This document shows, piece by piece, positions 26,587 through 35,578 of a stretch of 64,000 nucleotides of DNA; positions within the stretch are counted from its first letter, which is position 1; every line of letters starts with the position of its first letter. Source of the DNA: Sulfurimonas sp. RIFOXYD12_FULL_33_39. Its GTDB lineage: Bacteria > Campylobacterota > Campylobacteria > Campylobacterales > Sulfurimonadaceae. The notes under the pieces were generated by a model, which saw only the letters and a list, made by a program, of their open reading frames with translations, had not been told where the DNA came from and did no database searches. Both the position numbers and the translations under genes were made by a program. The stretch spans positions 1-64,000 of the forward strand of contig MICF01000007.1 in assembly GCA_001829785.1 (NCBI GenBank), read 5' to 3'.

Positions 26587-28106
26587 TATGCATTTATCTC
26601 TTCAATAAGTGTTTTTTTTGATGTAAGGGCTTTAACTAGGGAGTTTTTAATTGATGTGTATGACTCTCTGTTTTGTTCTAGAACTCTTTCGTCCCTTTTC
26701 TCTTGTCTTATTAAAGAGTCTATCTCTTTTTTAATGTCATTGTATTTATTGATTATCTCTTTTTTAATTATTTTTGATGTTAATTTATTTTTTTCGTTTT
26801 TTAAAATAAGAATCTCTTTTTTTACATCTTCAACGTTTTTTCTTAAAACTGCTTTATCCGTATCATTTTTCAATGAATTTAAAGAGTCTGTATATATATT
26901 TAATTTTTTTGTAATATGAACTAAATCCTGAGATATCTTATCTATCTCTTTATTTATATTATTGTTATACTCTATGGGTGAAACCGTATTGATAAGCAAG
27001 CTATTTAGGCTCTGTATTAACTGATATTTACTATCTTTAATAAAATCTAAAGACATTTTTGTTTTTATATAAACTTTAACCACGGAAGTCATAGATACAA
27101 CATTCCATTTAAGCCCGTTTTCTGCTTCTATTTCAGGAACTTTATATTTTTGTCCCTCAACTACTACGATATTTAAAGAGTAGTATTTTAAAAAATCGAT
27201 AATATAGCTGTTTGATGAGATCATTTCAGATAGTATTAAATTTGCTATATAACCAAATACCTCTTTAAAATGCATTCTAAAGATATATCCTGAAAACCCT
27301 TTAAAAAAATTGTCGTTTTTATCAAATGAGTTTGTTAATTGTTCGGTTATTATTGTATGGATAATTGAAAATACATATTTTTCATAAGCAAAATTATCGA
27401 TTCTCTTCTCAAGCATGTAGATTTCTACAAACTGCTCTGCAACTATATTGAAAAATTCACTATTCTCCTCTTTTAAAAAGAAGTTGTTATAAAATGATAA
27501 AAGTTCATCTTCTTTTATACCGTTATATCTGCCTGCAATTGTCTCTTTCTCTTCTTCTTTAACCTCTCGCATCGTATCGTCATTTAATAGTTTTATAAAT
27601 ATTTGATTGTTTTTTATAATAACAATATCTTTTTCATTTAGCTCAAATGCCTCTCTGACACTATATTTTAAAAGCTCTTTTTTATTTATCTCTTCATTGT
27701 CTATTTTGTTTACGAAATGAATAAGTTTTATACTTAACTCTTTTTGTAAACAGATTAAATCATCTTTATTGTTGTAGTTGTACTCAATTAAATCTTCGTT
27801 TTCAACTATGATATTTATAATAGCATCTAAATTTACACTATCTTTTGGTTCTATTTTGTATGGAAAAATTTTTATGCGAAGCTGTGTTTGCGACATTTTA
27901 AATAAAATATAGCCAACAGGCTCAAAATAGTCTTTAAAGGCTAGTTTTATAGTTGTCTGAATCTCTTCGTTTAGAATATCTTTTACTTCTACATGTTCAT
28001 TTAAGTATAAGAAAAATTTTTGATTCTCTTCATCATTCCATTTAAAGTCAATAGATGGAGCATCAAGATAAGTTTTTAAATAACTTTTTACTCTTTCACG
28101 TAACAT
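26586..28106 (-). CDS. Uncharacterised protein with coiled-coil C-terminus, paralogue of next upstream gene
   Basis: I do not recognise this 506-residue family. It has no signal peptide or membrane segment. A central conserved block (about 265-355) includes FFKGFSGYIFRMHFKEVFGY, KYKVPEIEAENGLKWNV and a nearby Ser/Val-rich segment. The C-terminal 130 residues are a long charged coiled coil ending near KNSLVKALTSKKT. Residues from about 90 onward align with the 416-residue protein encoded immediately upstream; the first 90 residues are extra. The ATG at 28106 follows the upstream stop by one base, and the gene overlaps the regulator gene. It is AT-rich. A cytoplasmic structural or signalling protein linked to the two-component pair is inferred. 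Confidence 0.75.
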   Translation of the reverse strand: MLRERVKSYLKTYLDAPSIDFKWNDEENQKFFLYLNEHVEVKDILNEEIQTTIKLAFKDYFEPVGYILFKMSQTQLRIKIFPYKIEPKDSVNLDAIINIIVENEDLIEYNYNNKDDLICLQKELSIKLIHFVNKIDNEEINKKELLKYSVREAFELNEKDIVIIKNNQIFIKLLNDDTMREVKEEEKETIAGRYNGIKEDELLSFYNNFFLKEENSEFFNIVAEQFVEIYMLEKRIDNFAYEKYVFSIIHTIITEQLTNSFDKNDNFFKGFSGYIFRMHFKEVFGYIANLILSEMISSNSYIIDFLKYYSLNIVVVEGQKYKVPEIEAENGLKWNVVSMTSVVKVYIKTKMSLDFIKDSKYQLIQSLNSLLINTVSPIEYNNNINKEIDKISQDLVHITKKLNIYTDSLNSLKNDTDKAVLRKNVEDVKKEILILKNEKNKLTSKIIKKEIINKYNDIKKEIDSLIRQEKRDERVLEQNRESYTSIKNSLVKALTSKKTLIEEINA

Positions 28107-28107
28107 T

Positions 28108-29358
28108 TTAGGTACTTTTAATAACTGTTTTTTTAGATATTAATGCTTTTATAAGTGAATTTTTAATCGATAAAAATGCGTCTTCATTCTGAAGAAGTAT
28201 CTTTTCATCTCTTTTTTGTTGTCTATTAAGTGAGTCTATATCTTTTTTTATATTATTATATTTAATCAAATTAGAAGGGCTTAGCAGTTTTTCTGTAAGT
28301 TGCTTTCTTTTTTCACTCAAAGTACGCAGTTCATCTTTTATGGTTTTTATATTCTCTTTTATCGACTCTCTCTCTTTTTCATCTTTTGTAATATTTAAAG
28401 AATCCATAAAAGAGTCCTGTTTTCTTGAACAGTATGTAAATTCATCGGTAATTTTTTCTATATTTTTGTTAATTTCGTTATTATGCTCTATGGGAGAGAG
28501 TTCTCCGACATAAAATTCCGCAATTTTTTGTTTTAGAGTCTCTTTTTTTACTTCAATTGCCTCTTTTGAGGTAAGAGCTTTATTATAAATTTTTACTATC
28601 GACATCATGGAGATGACATTCCATTTCAAGCCACTATCGGCTTTAATTTCAGGAACTTTATATTTTTTCCCGTCTATAACGATTATATCTTGCGAGTAGT
28701 AGTTTAGAAACCCTATGACATGTTTGTTTGATATAGAGATTTCAAATAGAATAAATTTTGCAATATACCCAAAGACCTCTTGAAAGTGTATTCTAAATAT
28801 ATATCCTGAAAATCCTTTAAAAAAAACATCGTTTCTATCAAATGTGTTTATAAGATTATCGTTTATTATCGACTGAATAAATTGAAAAACATATTTTTCA
28901 TAAGTCTCATTATCTATTTTTTTATCAATAAGATACGTATCTACAAACTTTCTTGCAATTTGATAATAAAATCCGTCACTCTCTTTTATAGAGCAAAAAT
29001 TGGTATAAAACGATTCAAGTTCAGCCTCATTAAGACCGTTGTATCTAGCCGCAACAGTATCTTTTTGAGATTCTGGTATTATAGTTACTTTTGAAGTGTC
29101 AAAAAATTTCACAAACCCAAGTTCATCTTTTAAAAAAACTATATCGCCCTCACGCAACTCTAGGGCATTTCTAATAGCTTTTTTTATTACCTCTCTTCTA
29201 TCTATATTTTTTTTTACGACACTTTGTAAAAAAGAGTCTATTTTCTGCATTAAATCTTTTGAGAAACATGTTAAATCATCTTTCCCTTTATAGCCGTGTA
29301 TTATTAAATCTTGATGTGAATTTATAATCTTTACAAGTCCATTTAGGGTATTTTTCAT
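28108..29358 (-). CDS. Uncharacterised protein with coiled-coil C-terminus, shorter paralogue
   Basis: The 416-residue protein shares with its downstream neighbour the segments ARYNGL, FFKGFSGYIFRIHFQEVFGY, KYKVPEIKADSGLKWNV and a C-terminal coiled coil with DSLNRQQKRDEKIL and KNSLIKALISKKT. It lacks the neighbour's first 90 residues. There is no signal peptide, membrane segment or catalytic motif that I can see. Start ATG at 29358 follows the previous stop by one base (TAAAATG), so translation is coupled. The tandem arrangement indicates an old duplication followed by divergence, and the two proteins may form a heteromer through their coiled coils. Confidence 0.75.
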   Translation of the reverse strand: MKNTLNGLVKIINSHQDLIIHGYKGKDDLTCFSKDLMQKIDSFLQSVVKKNIDRREVIKKAIRNALELREGDIVFLKDELGFVKFFDTSKVTIIPESQKDTVAARYNGLNEAELESFYTNFCSIKESDGFYYQIARKFVDTYLIDKKIDNETYEKYVFQFIQSIINDNLINTFDRNDVFFKGFSGYIFRIHFQEVFGYIAKFILFEISISNKHVIGFLNYYSQDIIVIDGKKYKVPEIKADSGLKWNVISMMSIVKIYNKALTSKEAIEVKKETLKQKIAEFYVGELSPIEHNNEINKNIEKITDEFTYCSRKQDSFMDSLNITKDEKERESIKENIKTIKDELRTLSEKRKQLTEKLLSPSNLIKYNNIKKDIDSLNRQQKRDEKILLQNEDAFLSIKNSLIKALISKKTVIKST

Positions 29359-29359
29359 T

Positions 29360-30094
29360 TTATTTCGTCTTTATAGTTATCGGCGGAAATGATGAGAAAG
29401 CTTTTTTAAAAGCATTCGCTCTTACATCTTTAAGTTTACCCGTAGCAGTTGGCGGTAAAAAACATGCCGACTCTTGGCTCTCTTTGACATCATAGTTGTT
29501 GTCATGCATAAACGCTATCTCTTTGCCTAGTTTTGCGGCTTGTGCGGAGATATTTCTAGCATAGGCTATAATGTTTTTATGGTGCCTGTCAAATTTATTT
29601 CCGGATGCAAAAAAAACAAATTTTCCGCTTAGTCTAATATTTGGATAGTCATGGTAGTTTAGTTCTTTATCGTACCTTGTTAGTTGATTGCTGTAGTATT
29701 TATCCAAATCTGCATCAAACTCTTCCAGTATAGGAGTAGGCTCTATATTTGGTCTGTTTAAGTTGAAAAGATATTTTATCTCTATTAGATAGCCTCTGTA
29801 GCCATCTTTTATAGCCGATGCAAATAGATTGCAGTTGTTGTCAAAATTTAGTTCGCAATATTCATCATTAAACTCGTAACCTTGAGATGCAAGTCTTGAA
29901 TTAGTGTTGTATCCGATTGGAGAGATGGTAGGGTTATATAAAAATATCGTACCTATTACAGTTTTACGTCTTTTTTTAAGCATCTCTTCTAATTGTGCTA
30001 CATCTATAGTCTCATCACTTTGAGGTATATAAATGTAGTGTTCTGATATATACTCTATATCTAAATTTGTAGAAAATTTTCCAAATGTTTGCAA
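29360..30094 (-). CDS. Uncharacterised protein heading the five-gene operon
   Basis: The 244-residue protein has no signal peptide, membrane segment or recognised domain. It is mixed in predicted structure, with many Tyr and Asn, and contains segments such as TVIGTIFLYNPTISPIGYNT, SGKFVFFASGNKFDRHH and FLPPTATGKLKDVRANAFKK. The start is TTG at 30094 with AGGA about seven bases upstream; no ATG lies near. It is followed by the two coiled-coil paralogues and then by the regulator and kinase, each gene coupled to the next. The segment after truA in this direction (30095-30184) should contain the promoter, but I cannot point to a clear one. Confidence 0.7.
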   Translation of the reverse strand: MQTFGKFSTNLDIEYISEHYIYIPQSDETIDVAQLEEMLKKRRKTVIGTIFLYNPTISPIGYNTNSRLASQGYEFNDEYCELNFDNNCNLFASAIKDGYRGYLIEIKYLFNLNRPNIEPTPILEEFDADLDKYYSNQLTRYDKELNYHDYPNIRLSGKFVFFASGNKFDRHHKNIIAYARNISAQAAKLGKEIAFMHDNNYDVKESQESACFLPPTATGKLKDVRANAFKKAFSSFPPITIKTK

Positions 30095-30184
30095 ATTAAA
30101 TCCTATATTATTTCATCGTATTGTAGCACAAGGAGACGTTTTTTTTCTTTAGCTCTTCAAGCTATTTTTAAAAAAATAAGATAT

Positions 30185-30898
30185 TTAAAGATATTTAATT
30201 TTTGCTAAGTATAGGCCGTTGCTTTTTGCGGGTTTTATTTTATATTTTTTCTTACATGTAAGCTGTTGTATAATTTCATCTGCATTAAGTGTTAAAAGAG
30301 CTCCTACCATTAGCCTTATTTGGCTTCTTAAAAAGCCGTTTGCTTCAAAACTTAGTATTATAAAACCTTTGTGTCTATATGCAAAAGTTCTGTATATGAC
30401 TCTAAGTGTGCTTTTTATATCACTTCCACTTTTCATAAAATTTTTAAAATCAAACTCTCCTTGAAAAAGTTTTATATTTTTCTTTAGTGTTTCAAAATCC
30501 ACACTATCTAAAAAAGTTACGAAATTATCTTCAAAAGGGTTGCTTTGTGCTTCTTTTATTACATATCTGTAAAGCCTTTTTTTAGCACTGTATCTTGCAT
30601 GAAAGCTATCATCAACTGCTTTTATGTTCTTAACATGTATAGATGGCGGAAGCATTTCGTTTAATATTTTTGTTAGCTTTTGCAAATCACTCCAAAAAGG
30701 AGGCAAGTCAATATGGCAGACCTGACCTGTTGCATGAACGCCTCTGTCGGTTCGTCCGCTAGCGATTACTTTTGAATCAATGTTAATCTCTTTCAAAACA
30801 TGTTCTATTTGCCCCAAGACAGTATTTTTTGAACTTTTTTGTGTTTGTGAACCTAAAAAATCTGTGCCGTTATAGGCTATCGTTAAAGTGCATCTCAT
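30185..30898 (-). CDS. truA: tRNA pseudouridine(38-40) synthase TruA
   Basis: The 237-residue enzyme makes pseudouridine at positions 38-40 of the tRNA anticodon stem-loop. The catalytic Asp is D51 in SGRTDRGVHATGQV. Other family segments are AYNGTDFLGSQ at the N-terminus, FHARYSAKKRLYRY and GFLRSQIRLMVGAL. Length is normal. The ATG at 30898 directly abuts the stop of the permease gene (TAGATG), making it the last gene of the coaBC operon. Confidence 0.97.
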   Translation of the reverse strand: MRCTLTIAYNGTDFLGSQTQKSSKNTVLGQIEHVLKEINIDSKVIASGRTDRGVHATGQVCHIDLPPFWSDLQKLTKILNEMLPPSIHVKNIKAVDDSFHARYSAKKRLYRYVIKEAQSNPFEDNFVTFLDSVDFETLKKNIKLFQGEFDFKNFMKSGSDIKSTLRVIYRTFAYRHKGFIILSFEANGFLRSQIRLMVGALLTLNADEIIQQLTCKKKYKIKPAKSNGLYLAKIKYL

Positions 30899-31924
30899 CT
30901 AAAATTTCGAAACAATTGTTTTTTTATAAATCATATATGTACTCAAAAACCATACAAAAATTAAAATCGGTATAGTATAGCTTTTAAGCAGTGTATCAAG
31001 AGTGAGCGCAAGGGCATAATAGACAATTATGCTCAAAAACATAAACAGATACACTCTTCCTTTGTTATGTCTTACATGTACTATTCCGATTGCCGCAACC
31101 AAAAACAGACTTAAGATAGGAAAAAGACTAAAGAGAGTATTTGTAATTAGTGTTTTTCTTTTTTTCTCGGACGACCAGTATTTTAGAGGAGTTTCATACT
31201 CATCAAAGTTTGTTCTCATGGTGTCGTTAATGAACATAACCTCAAAATTAATCTGGGTAAATTTCTCTTTTGAGTAACTATATCCCTCTCCTGATGTGAG
31301 TTTGAGACGTAAGATACCGGAATCGTTTATAATCTGTGCCTTTTTAGCTTTTATTAAAACCTCTTCGTCTTGTTTTTTATTAAATAAAATTACGTCAGAG
31401 TAGGTCTCATCAAGATTATCATTACCTATATATAGTAGCCATTCGCCGAATTTATGCCCGAACTCCGAAGCTGAGAGGTTAAATTTTGCTTCGCTTTTTT
31501 TATAAGATATAAAATTGCTAGAGAGTATCTTTGCATGTGGAAAGAGTACTAAAAAATTAAATAAAAGCAGTGCAGATAAAAAAAGAGCAGGTTTAAATAG
31601 TGTTTTTAATATAAATTTCGGGCGTATTCCAAGGGCAAAGAGAACAATTATCTCGTTATCGTTTGAGAGCTTAAAAAGAGTAAGCGTGGCTGCTACAAAA
31701 AATGAGATAGGCAGAGTATAAAAAAGAAGTTCCGGTAACATAAAGAAAAATAGTTTGCTCATCTCAAAGAGTGAGAGTTGAATAATAGCCGTATATGTAG
31801 CCATTTTTATAAGAAAAACAATTGAAGCTATTGAGAAAAGCGGCAAAAATATAGAGAGAAACAAAATTGAGAGAGATTGTTTCATGTAGTTTTCCAAAGA
31901 GGCGAAACGCTGCATTTTTTTCAT
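30899..31924 (-). CDS. LptF/LptG-family permease (YjgP/YjgQ)
   Basis: The 341-residue membrane protein has the usual layout of this family: three N-terminal membrane helices (about 16-120), a periplasmic domain (about 125-260) and three C-terminal helices. The family forms the LptB2FG ABC transporter that extracts lipopolysaccharide from the inner membrane. The segment LSNDNEIIVLFALGI matches the conserved cytoplasmic loop that contacts LptB. I cannot tell LptF from LptG with certainty. The ATG at 31924 shares one base with the stop of the prepilin peptidase gene (TAATG). Confidence 0.88.
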   Translation of the reverse strand: MKKMQRFASLENYMKQSLSILFLSIFLPLFSIASIVFLIKMATYTAIIQLSLFEMSKLFFFMLPELLFYTLPISFFVAATLTLFKLSNDNEIIVLFALGIRPKFILKTLFKPALFLSALLLFNFLVLFPHAKILSSNFISYKKSEAKFNLSASEFGHKFGEWLLYIGNDNLDETYSDVILFNKKQDEEVLIKAKKAQIINDSGILRLKLTSGEGYSYSKEKFTQINFEVMFINDTMRTNFDEYETPLKYWSSEKKRKTLITNTLFSLFPILSLFLVAAIGIVHVRHNKGRVYLFMFLSIIVYYALALTLDTLLKSYTIPILIFVWFLSTYMIYKKTIVSKF

Positions 31925-32739
31925 TAGTAATTTGCCTCGATATATCTTAAAATTGGGCTGTCAAATATGTATGTTATAAACGTTGCTATAGCTAAAAAAG
32001 GGACAAACGGAACTCTTTGCTCTTCTTTTGATTTTTTCATAACTAAAATCATAACGGGAAGAGCCAAAAGAGCTGATAAAAATATTGCAACAAGTGTAAG
32101 TTTTGCACCAAGAAGTGCACCCATAGTAGCAGCTACCATGATGTCGCCTTCTCCCATAGCTTCTATAAAAGGGTATGTATGGTAGTTTTTACTCCATGAC
32201 GTAACGGTTTTTTTGGCATGTCTGTGAGCCGATGAAGTTAACATGTAAGAGAGTGCAAATCTAAGAAGCGTAAATCCGCCTGCAAAGAGTAGGGCATTTT
32301 GAAGATTTGTAAAAATACCATTAACATTCCAAGCCCCAAATATCGCAAAAACTAATGCTAAAAGATTTAGTGAGTCAGGAATCATCTTATATCTAAAATC
32401 TATCATTGAGAGAGCCAAAAGAGTTAAAAAACTAAAACCTATAAGCGTAACGGGGAAGTTTATGCCATATTTTATAGCCAAAATCATAAAAATAAAGCCG
32501 GATATAAGTTCAATAAGCGGATATTGCAAAGATATTTTTGAGCCGCAAAACGAGCATCTGCCTCTTAAAAAAAGCCAAGAGAGTATCGGTATGTTATGCC
32601 ATGGCTTAAGAGGATTTTTACATGTAGTGCAATGAGATGATATAAAAACAATACTCTCATCTTTTGGAAGTCGTAAAATGACAACGTTCAAAAATGAGCC
32701 GATAACGGCACCGAAAATAAAGGCAAAGAGAAGCTCCAC
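31924..32739 (-). CDS. Type IV prepilin peptidase (A24 family, PilD-like)
   Basis: The 271-residue membrane protein has the N-terminal zinc-binding methyltransferase-like region with two pairs of Cys (CTTCKNP and CSFCGSK). The aspartyl protease residues lie in DFRYKMIPD and GEGDIMVA. It would cleave and methylate prepilins or pseudopilins at the inner membrane. The start is GTG at 32739, overlapping the uppS stop by one base (TAGTG). No pilin gene is in the window. It sits in a housekeeping operon rather than a pilus cluster. Confidence 0.93.
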   Translation of the reverse strand: MELLFAFIFGAVIGSFLNVVILRLPKDESIVFISSHCTTCKNPLKPWHNIPILSWLFLRGRCSFCGSKISLQYPLIELISGFIFMILAIKYGINFPVTLIGFSFLTLLALSMIDFRYKMIPDSLNLLALVFAIFGAWNVNGIFTNLQNALLFAGGFTLLRFALSYMLTSSAHRHAKKTVTSWSKNYHTYPFIEAMGEGDIMVAATMGALLGAKLTLVAIFLSALLALPVMILVMKKSKEEQRVPFVPFLAIATFITYIFDSPILRYIEANY

Positions 32740-33416
32740 TATTTTAAGCCTCCAAATCTTCTCTCTATTTTTGTAAAATCTTTTATAATTTTGCCTAGCT
32801 CATTTGTCGTAAAATCAGGCCAGAGAGTATCGCTAAAAAAGAGTTCCGCATAAGCCGCTTGCCAGAGCAGAAAGTTTGATAGCCTATGGTCTCCTCCCGT
32901 TCTTATGAGCAAGTCAACACTGTGTTTGCAATCAAGCGCATTTCCCAGCATAGCTTCGGTTATATCGTTTTGGCAATTTTTTATCTTATTTACTGCTCGT
33001 AGTATCTCATCGTGTGCGCCGTAATTGAGTGCCAGAGATTGAACTAAACCGTCGCAATGGGCAGTTTTCTCTTTTACGTTTTTAAGTGTAGTTTGCAGAG
33101 ATTTTGAAAAAGCTCTTATGTCGCCTATCGGCTCAAATCTAATATTATTTTGTATATAGTTATCCAACTCGCTCTCAAGGTACTTTTGCAAAAGTTTCAT
33201 TAAAAATTCAACTTCAAGTCTGGGTCTTTTCCAGTTTTCCGTTGAAAAAGCGTAAAGTGTCAATCTCTCTATATCTTTATCTCTTGAGCAGTACTCGGTA
33301 ATCTCTCTAACTACTTTTGCACCTGCTTCATGACCTTTTACTCTTTTTTTCTCTCTTTGTTCTGCCCAGCGTCCGTTCCCGTCCATTATTATGGCTATAT
33401 GTCTTGCCTTATTCAT
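32739..33416 (-). CDS. uppS: Undecaprenyl diphosphate synthase
   Basis: The 225-residue cis-prenyltransferase makes the C55 lipid carrier for peptidoglycan and surface polysaccharides. The N-terminal IAIIMDGNGRWA holds the catalytic Asp, and YAFSTENWKRP and SVDLLIRTGGDHRLSNFLLWQ are further family signatures. Length is slightly short for the family but complete. The ATG overlaps the preceding stop by four bases (ATGA). Confidence 0.97.
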   Translation of the reverse strand: MNKARHIAIIMDGNGRWAEQREKKRVKGHEAGAKVVREITEYCSRDKDIERLTLYAFSTENWKRPRLEVEFLMKLLQKYLESELDNYIQNNIRFEPIGDIRAFSKSLQTTLKNVKEKTAHCDGLVQSLALNYGAHDEILRAVNKIKNCQNDITEAMLGNALDCKHSVDLLIRTGGDHRLSNFLLWQAAYAELFFSDTLWPDFTTNELGKIIKDFTKIERRFGGLK

Positions 33417-34159
33417 ATACTTATATCCAAAAGAGAATTTATATTTGCGCTGTATAGCGGTTCGATAGTGTCAATTAGCGATATATTGACGTCAAAAGAG
33501 ATATTGTCCATATTGTCTTCCAAAAATTGTTTAGTTTTATTAAAAGCAACATTAAGCTCTGCACTAACAGCACCTCCTTCAAGCGAGATAACACCTGAGA
33601 CGGGACCTAAAAGCTCTAATGCCGCATAAAAATCAATTTGAGTTTTTTTAGTTCTCTTATTGTACCTTTTTTTAAATTGCAAAACAAAAAAATAGCCATG
33701 ATAATTTAGTGGAATAGTCATAGTCTGGTTTTGAAGAGAGAGTAAAAGAGTTGATGTATTTGTAAACTCCTCTTTTGTAGCAGAATTTGTAAGGTGTTCT
33801 AGTAAACCATGCTTAATAATTGATTCTGGCTTTTTTGAGCTTAAAATTGTTTGCAAATCTTTTATGGAGTACTCAATTGTAGAGTTTTGAAGGCTCTTTA
33901 GCAGATGAGGCTGTTTTAAAAGATTTGATAGCTCAGGAGTAGAATTTTTACTCTGCGATAACTGGGTCCAATATTTTGCACCTTCGCTTAGAGGTTTGTC
34001 GCTTTGAGCGGTTAAGCTTTTATTGTCAAGTAAAATCGAGTATTTTCCATCGCCTAATGATTTTAAAACATCTATGGATGCCAGTTTTATAACCGCTTTT
34101 GCTTCATTTTGGTTTGAAGCTATAAGTTTTGCCAAAGCACTTAAATTTGATATATTCAT
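33413..34159 (-). CDS. Uncharacterised protein with FliK-C-like end
   Basis: The 248-residue protein has no signal peptide or membrane segment. The N-terminal half is Ser/Leu/Lys-rich and probably flexible. The last 100 residues (YFFVLQFKKRY, LELLGPVSGVISLEGG, KTKQFLEDNMDNI) resemble in pattern the C-terminal domain of flagellar hook-length control protein FliK, with strand-rich LG.V segments followed by a helix. I would not call it FliK on this evidence. It overlaps both coaBC (ATGA, 4 bases) and uppS (4 bases), so it is translated as part of the operon. A hypothetical protein is a safe label. Confidence 0.7.
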   Translation of the reverse strand: MNISNLSALAKLIASNQNEAKAVIKLASIDVLKSLGDGKYSILLDNKSLTAQSDKPLSEGAKYWTQLSQSKNSTPELSNLLKQPHLLKSLQNSTIEYSIKDLQTILSSKKPESIIKHGLLEHLTNSATKEEFTNTSTLLLSLQNQTMTIPLNYHGYFFVLQFKKRYNKRTKKTQIDFYAALELLGPVSGVISLEGGAVSAELNVAFNKTKQFLEDNMDNISFDVNISLIDTIEPLYSANINSLLDISI

Positions 34160-35424
34160 ATATTTTTTGCGTACTCAAGTATCTTAAATGCAACACTTAG
34201 TTTATCGGATGTCGGAATCGATTCTTGTGAGGCTTTTGTTATAAACTCTATGGCGTTTGTATCGGTTCCAAAGCTTGAAGAGTCTTTTAAAACATTTAGA
34301 CAAACTGCGTCGATTTTTTTCCTATCAAGCATATTTGTTGCGTTAATGAGGGCATTTTTCTCATCCATCTCCGCTTTAAAGCCGATAGTCGTTATATCTG
34401 TTTTGTCAATTGAGTCAAGAATATCTATATTTTGTTTTAGTTTTAAATCCCACTCACTCCCTAAAGACTCTTTTTTTAGTTTACTCTCTTGCGGATAGGT
34501 AGGTATGTAATCGCTGACGGCAGCAGCCATAAAGAGATACGGTTTTTTTTGAATCAGATGAATTTGCTCATCTCTCATAAGCGTTGCCTTTGAAAGTTTG
34601 CCTTTTTTAGCAATTCTAATAGAATCTTGCAGATACTCCATCATCTCACTTGAACTCTCAACGTCTATGGTATATAAATCAAGGGGTAAATCTTTGTCAA
34701 ATTTAGTTGAAATTAGATTTACGTCCGCTCCTTTGCAGTAGAGCGCAGCTGCAAGTGCAGATGCCATCTTGCCGCTTGAGAAGTTTGATATATATCGAAC
34801 TTCATCAATTTTTTCAATTGTTCCTCCTCCTGTAACTATTACTCTTCTATCCATCCAAAACTCATCTCTAAGTAGTGCTTTAGCGCAGTGCCAGAAAATC
34901 TCCAGAGGTTCAGCCATAGCACCGTTACCTACGCTTTTACATGCAAGCTCTTTTATCTGCGTATCTACAACTTCATAGTTTGCAATTCCTAGCATTTTGA
35001 GGTTTGCTTTTGTAAAAGGATTTTCTAACATGTTGGTATTTGCGGATGGTGCGATTATTTTTAATTTCGGATATGCAAGTGCAACTTGCAAGAGCATATT
35101 ATCAGCAATTGCATTTGCAAGTTTTGCTATGGTGTTTGCGGTTGCGGGAGCTATTACAAAAAGGTCTGCCCACTCTCCTGCTTTTATATGATTGTGATTT
35201 GATGCCCAAGACTCGTTAATATCGTCAAGTACCTGATCTGACGTAAGTGCTTCAAAACTAAGAGGTGTTACAAATTTTTTGCCGGCTTCACTCATTACCA
35301 CTTTAACCTCTGCACCGGCTTTACTTAAGAGTCTTACCAACTCAAGTGATTTATACGCTGCAATAGAGCCTGTCACTCCTAAAAGAATCTTTTTATCTTT
35401 TAGCAAATCTGATGGAATAAGCAT
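34156..35424 (-). CDS. coaBC: Bifunctional phosphopantothenoylcysteine decarboxylase / phosphopantothenate-cysteine ligase
   Basis: The 422-residue protein carries out two steps of coenzyme A synthesis. The N-terminal FMN-dependent decarboxylase (CoaC, about 1-185) shows LLGVTGSIAAYKS, the His in NHNHIKAGEW, and the PSANTNMLENPF substrate loop. The C-terminal ligase (CoaB, about 190-420) has VTGGGTIEKIDEVRYISNFSSGKMA and AAAVSDY. It is the first gene of a six-gene, tightly overlapping minus-strand operon ending with truA. ATG at 35424 lies next to the divergent cytochrome promoter region. Confidence 0.97.
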   Translation of the reverse strand: MLIPSDLLKDKKILLGVTGSIAAYKSLELVRLLSKAGAEVKVVMSEAGKKFVTPLSFEALTSDQVLDDINESWASNHNHIKAGEWADLFVIAPATANTIAKLANAIADNMLLQVALAYPKLKIIAPSANTNMLENPFTKANLKMLGIANYEVVDTQIKELACKSVGNGAMAEPLEIFWHCAKALLRDEFWMDRRVIVTGGGTIEKIDEVRYISNFSSGKMASALAAALYCKGADVNLISTKFDKDLPLDLYTIDVESSSEMMEYLQDSIRIAKKGKLSKATLMRDEQIHLIQKKPYLFMAAAVSDYIPTYPQESKLKKESLGSEWDLKLKQNIDILDSIDKTDITTIGFKAEMDEKNALINATNMLDRKKIDAVCLNVLKDSSSFGTDTNAIEFITKASQESIPTSDKLSVAFKILEYAKNI

Positions 35425-35505
35425 TTTTTACCTCAATAATAGTTAAATATAAATATTAAATTTAATATGTATTTTATCACGAAAAGCCTTAATAGGCTTC
35501 AATAG

Positions 35506-35519
35506 TTGATGTAAATCAA
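35506..35519 (+). promoter_or_regulatory. Perfect FNR/CRP-type palindrome upstream of pentaheme cytochrome
   Basis: The site reads TTGAT-GTAA-ATCAA, identical to the FNR consensus TTGAT-N4-ATCAA. A -10-like TAAAAT lies at 35541-35546. A start site about seven bases further on would place the palindrome near -41, the classical class II activator position. A second possible -10 (TATAAT) lies at 35554-35559. Confidence 0.7.
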
Positions 35520-35578
35520 GCATACTGATTTATTACTTGTTAAAATTTCAACTTATAATAATTAAAAGGAATGTTTAT

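Noticed and set aside
30095..30184. Hairpin TAGCT-CTTCA-AGCTA as terminator of the unknown operon or truA
   Set aside because: The T-run is on the plus strand while both neighbouring genes are on the minus strand; as a minus-strand terminator it has no U-tract.
35484..35499. Hairpin AAGCCT-TAAT-AGGCTT in the coaBC/cytochrome intergenic region
   Set aside because: It lies between divergent starts, not after a gene, and the stem is only 6 bp; kept as background rather than a regulatory element.
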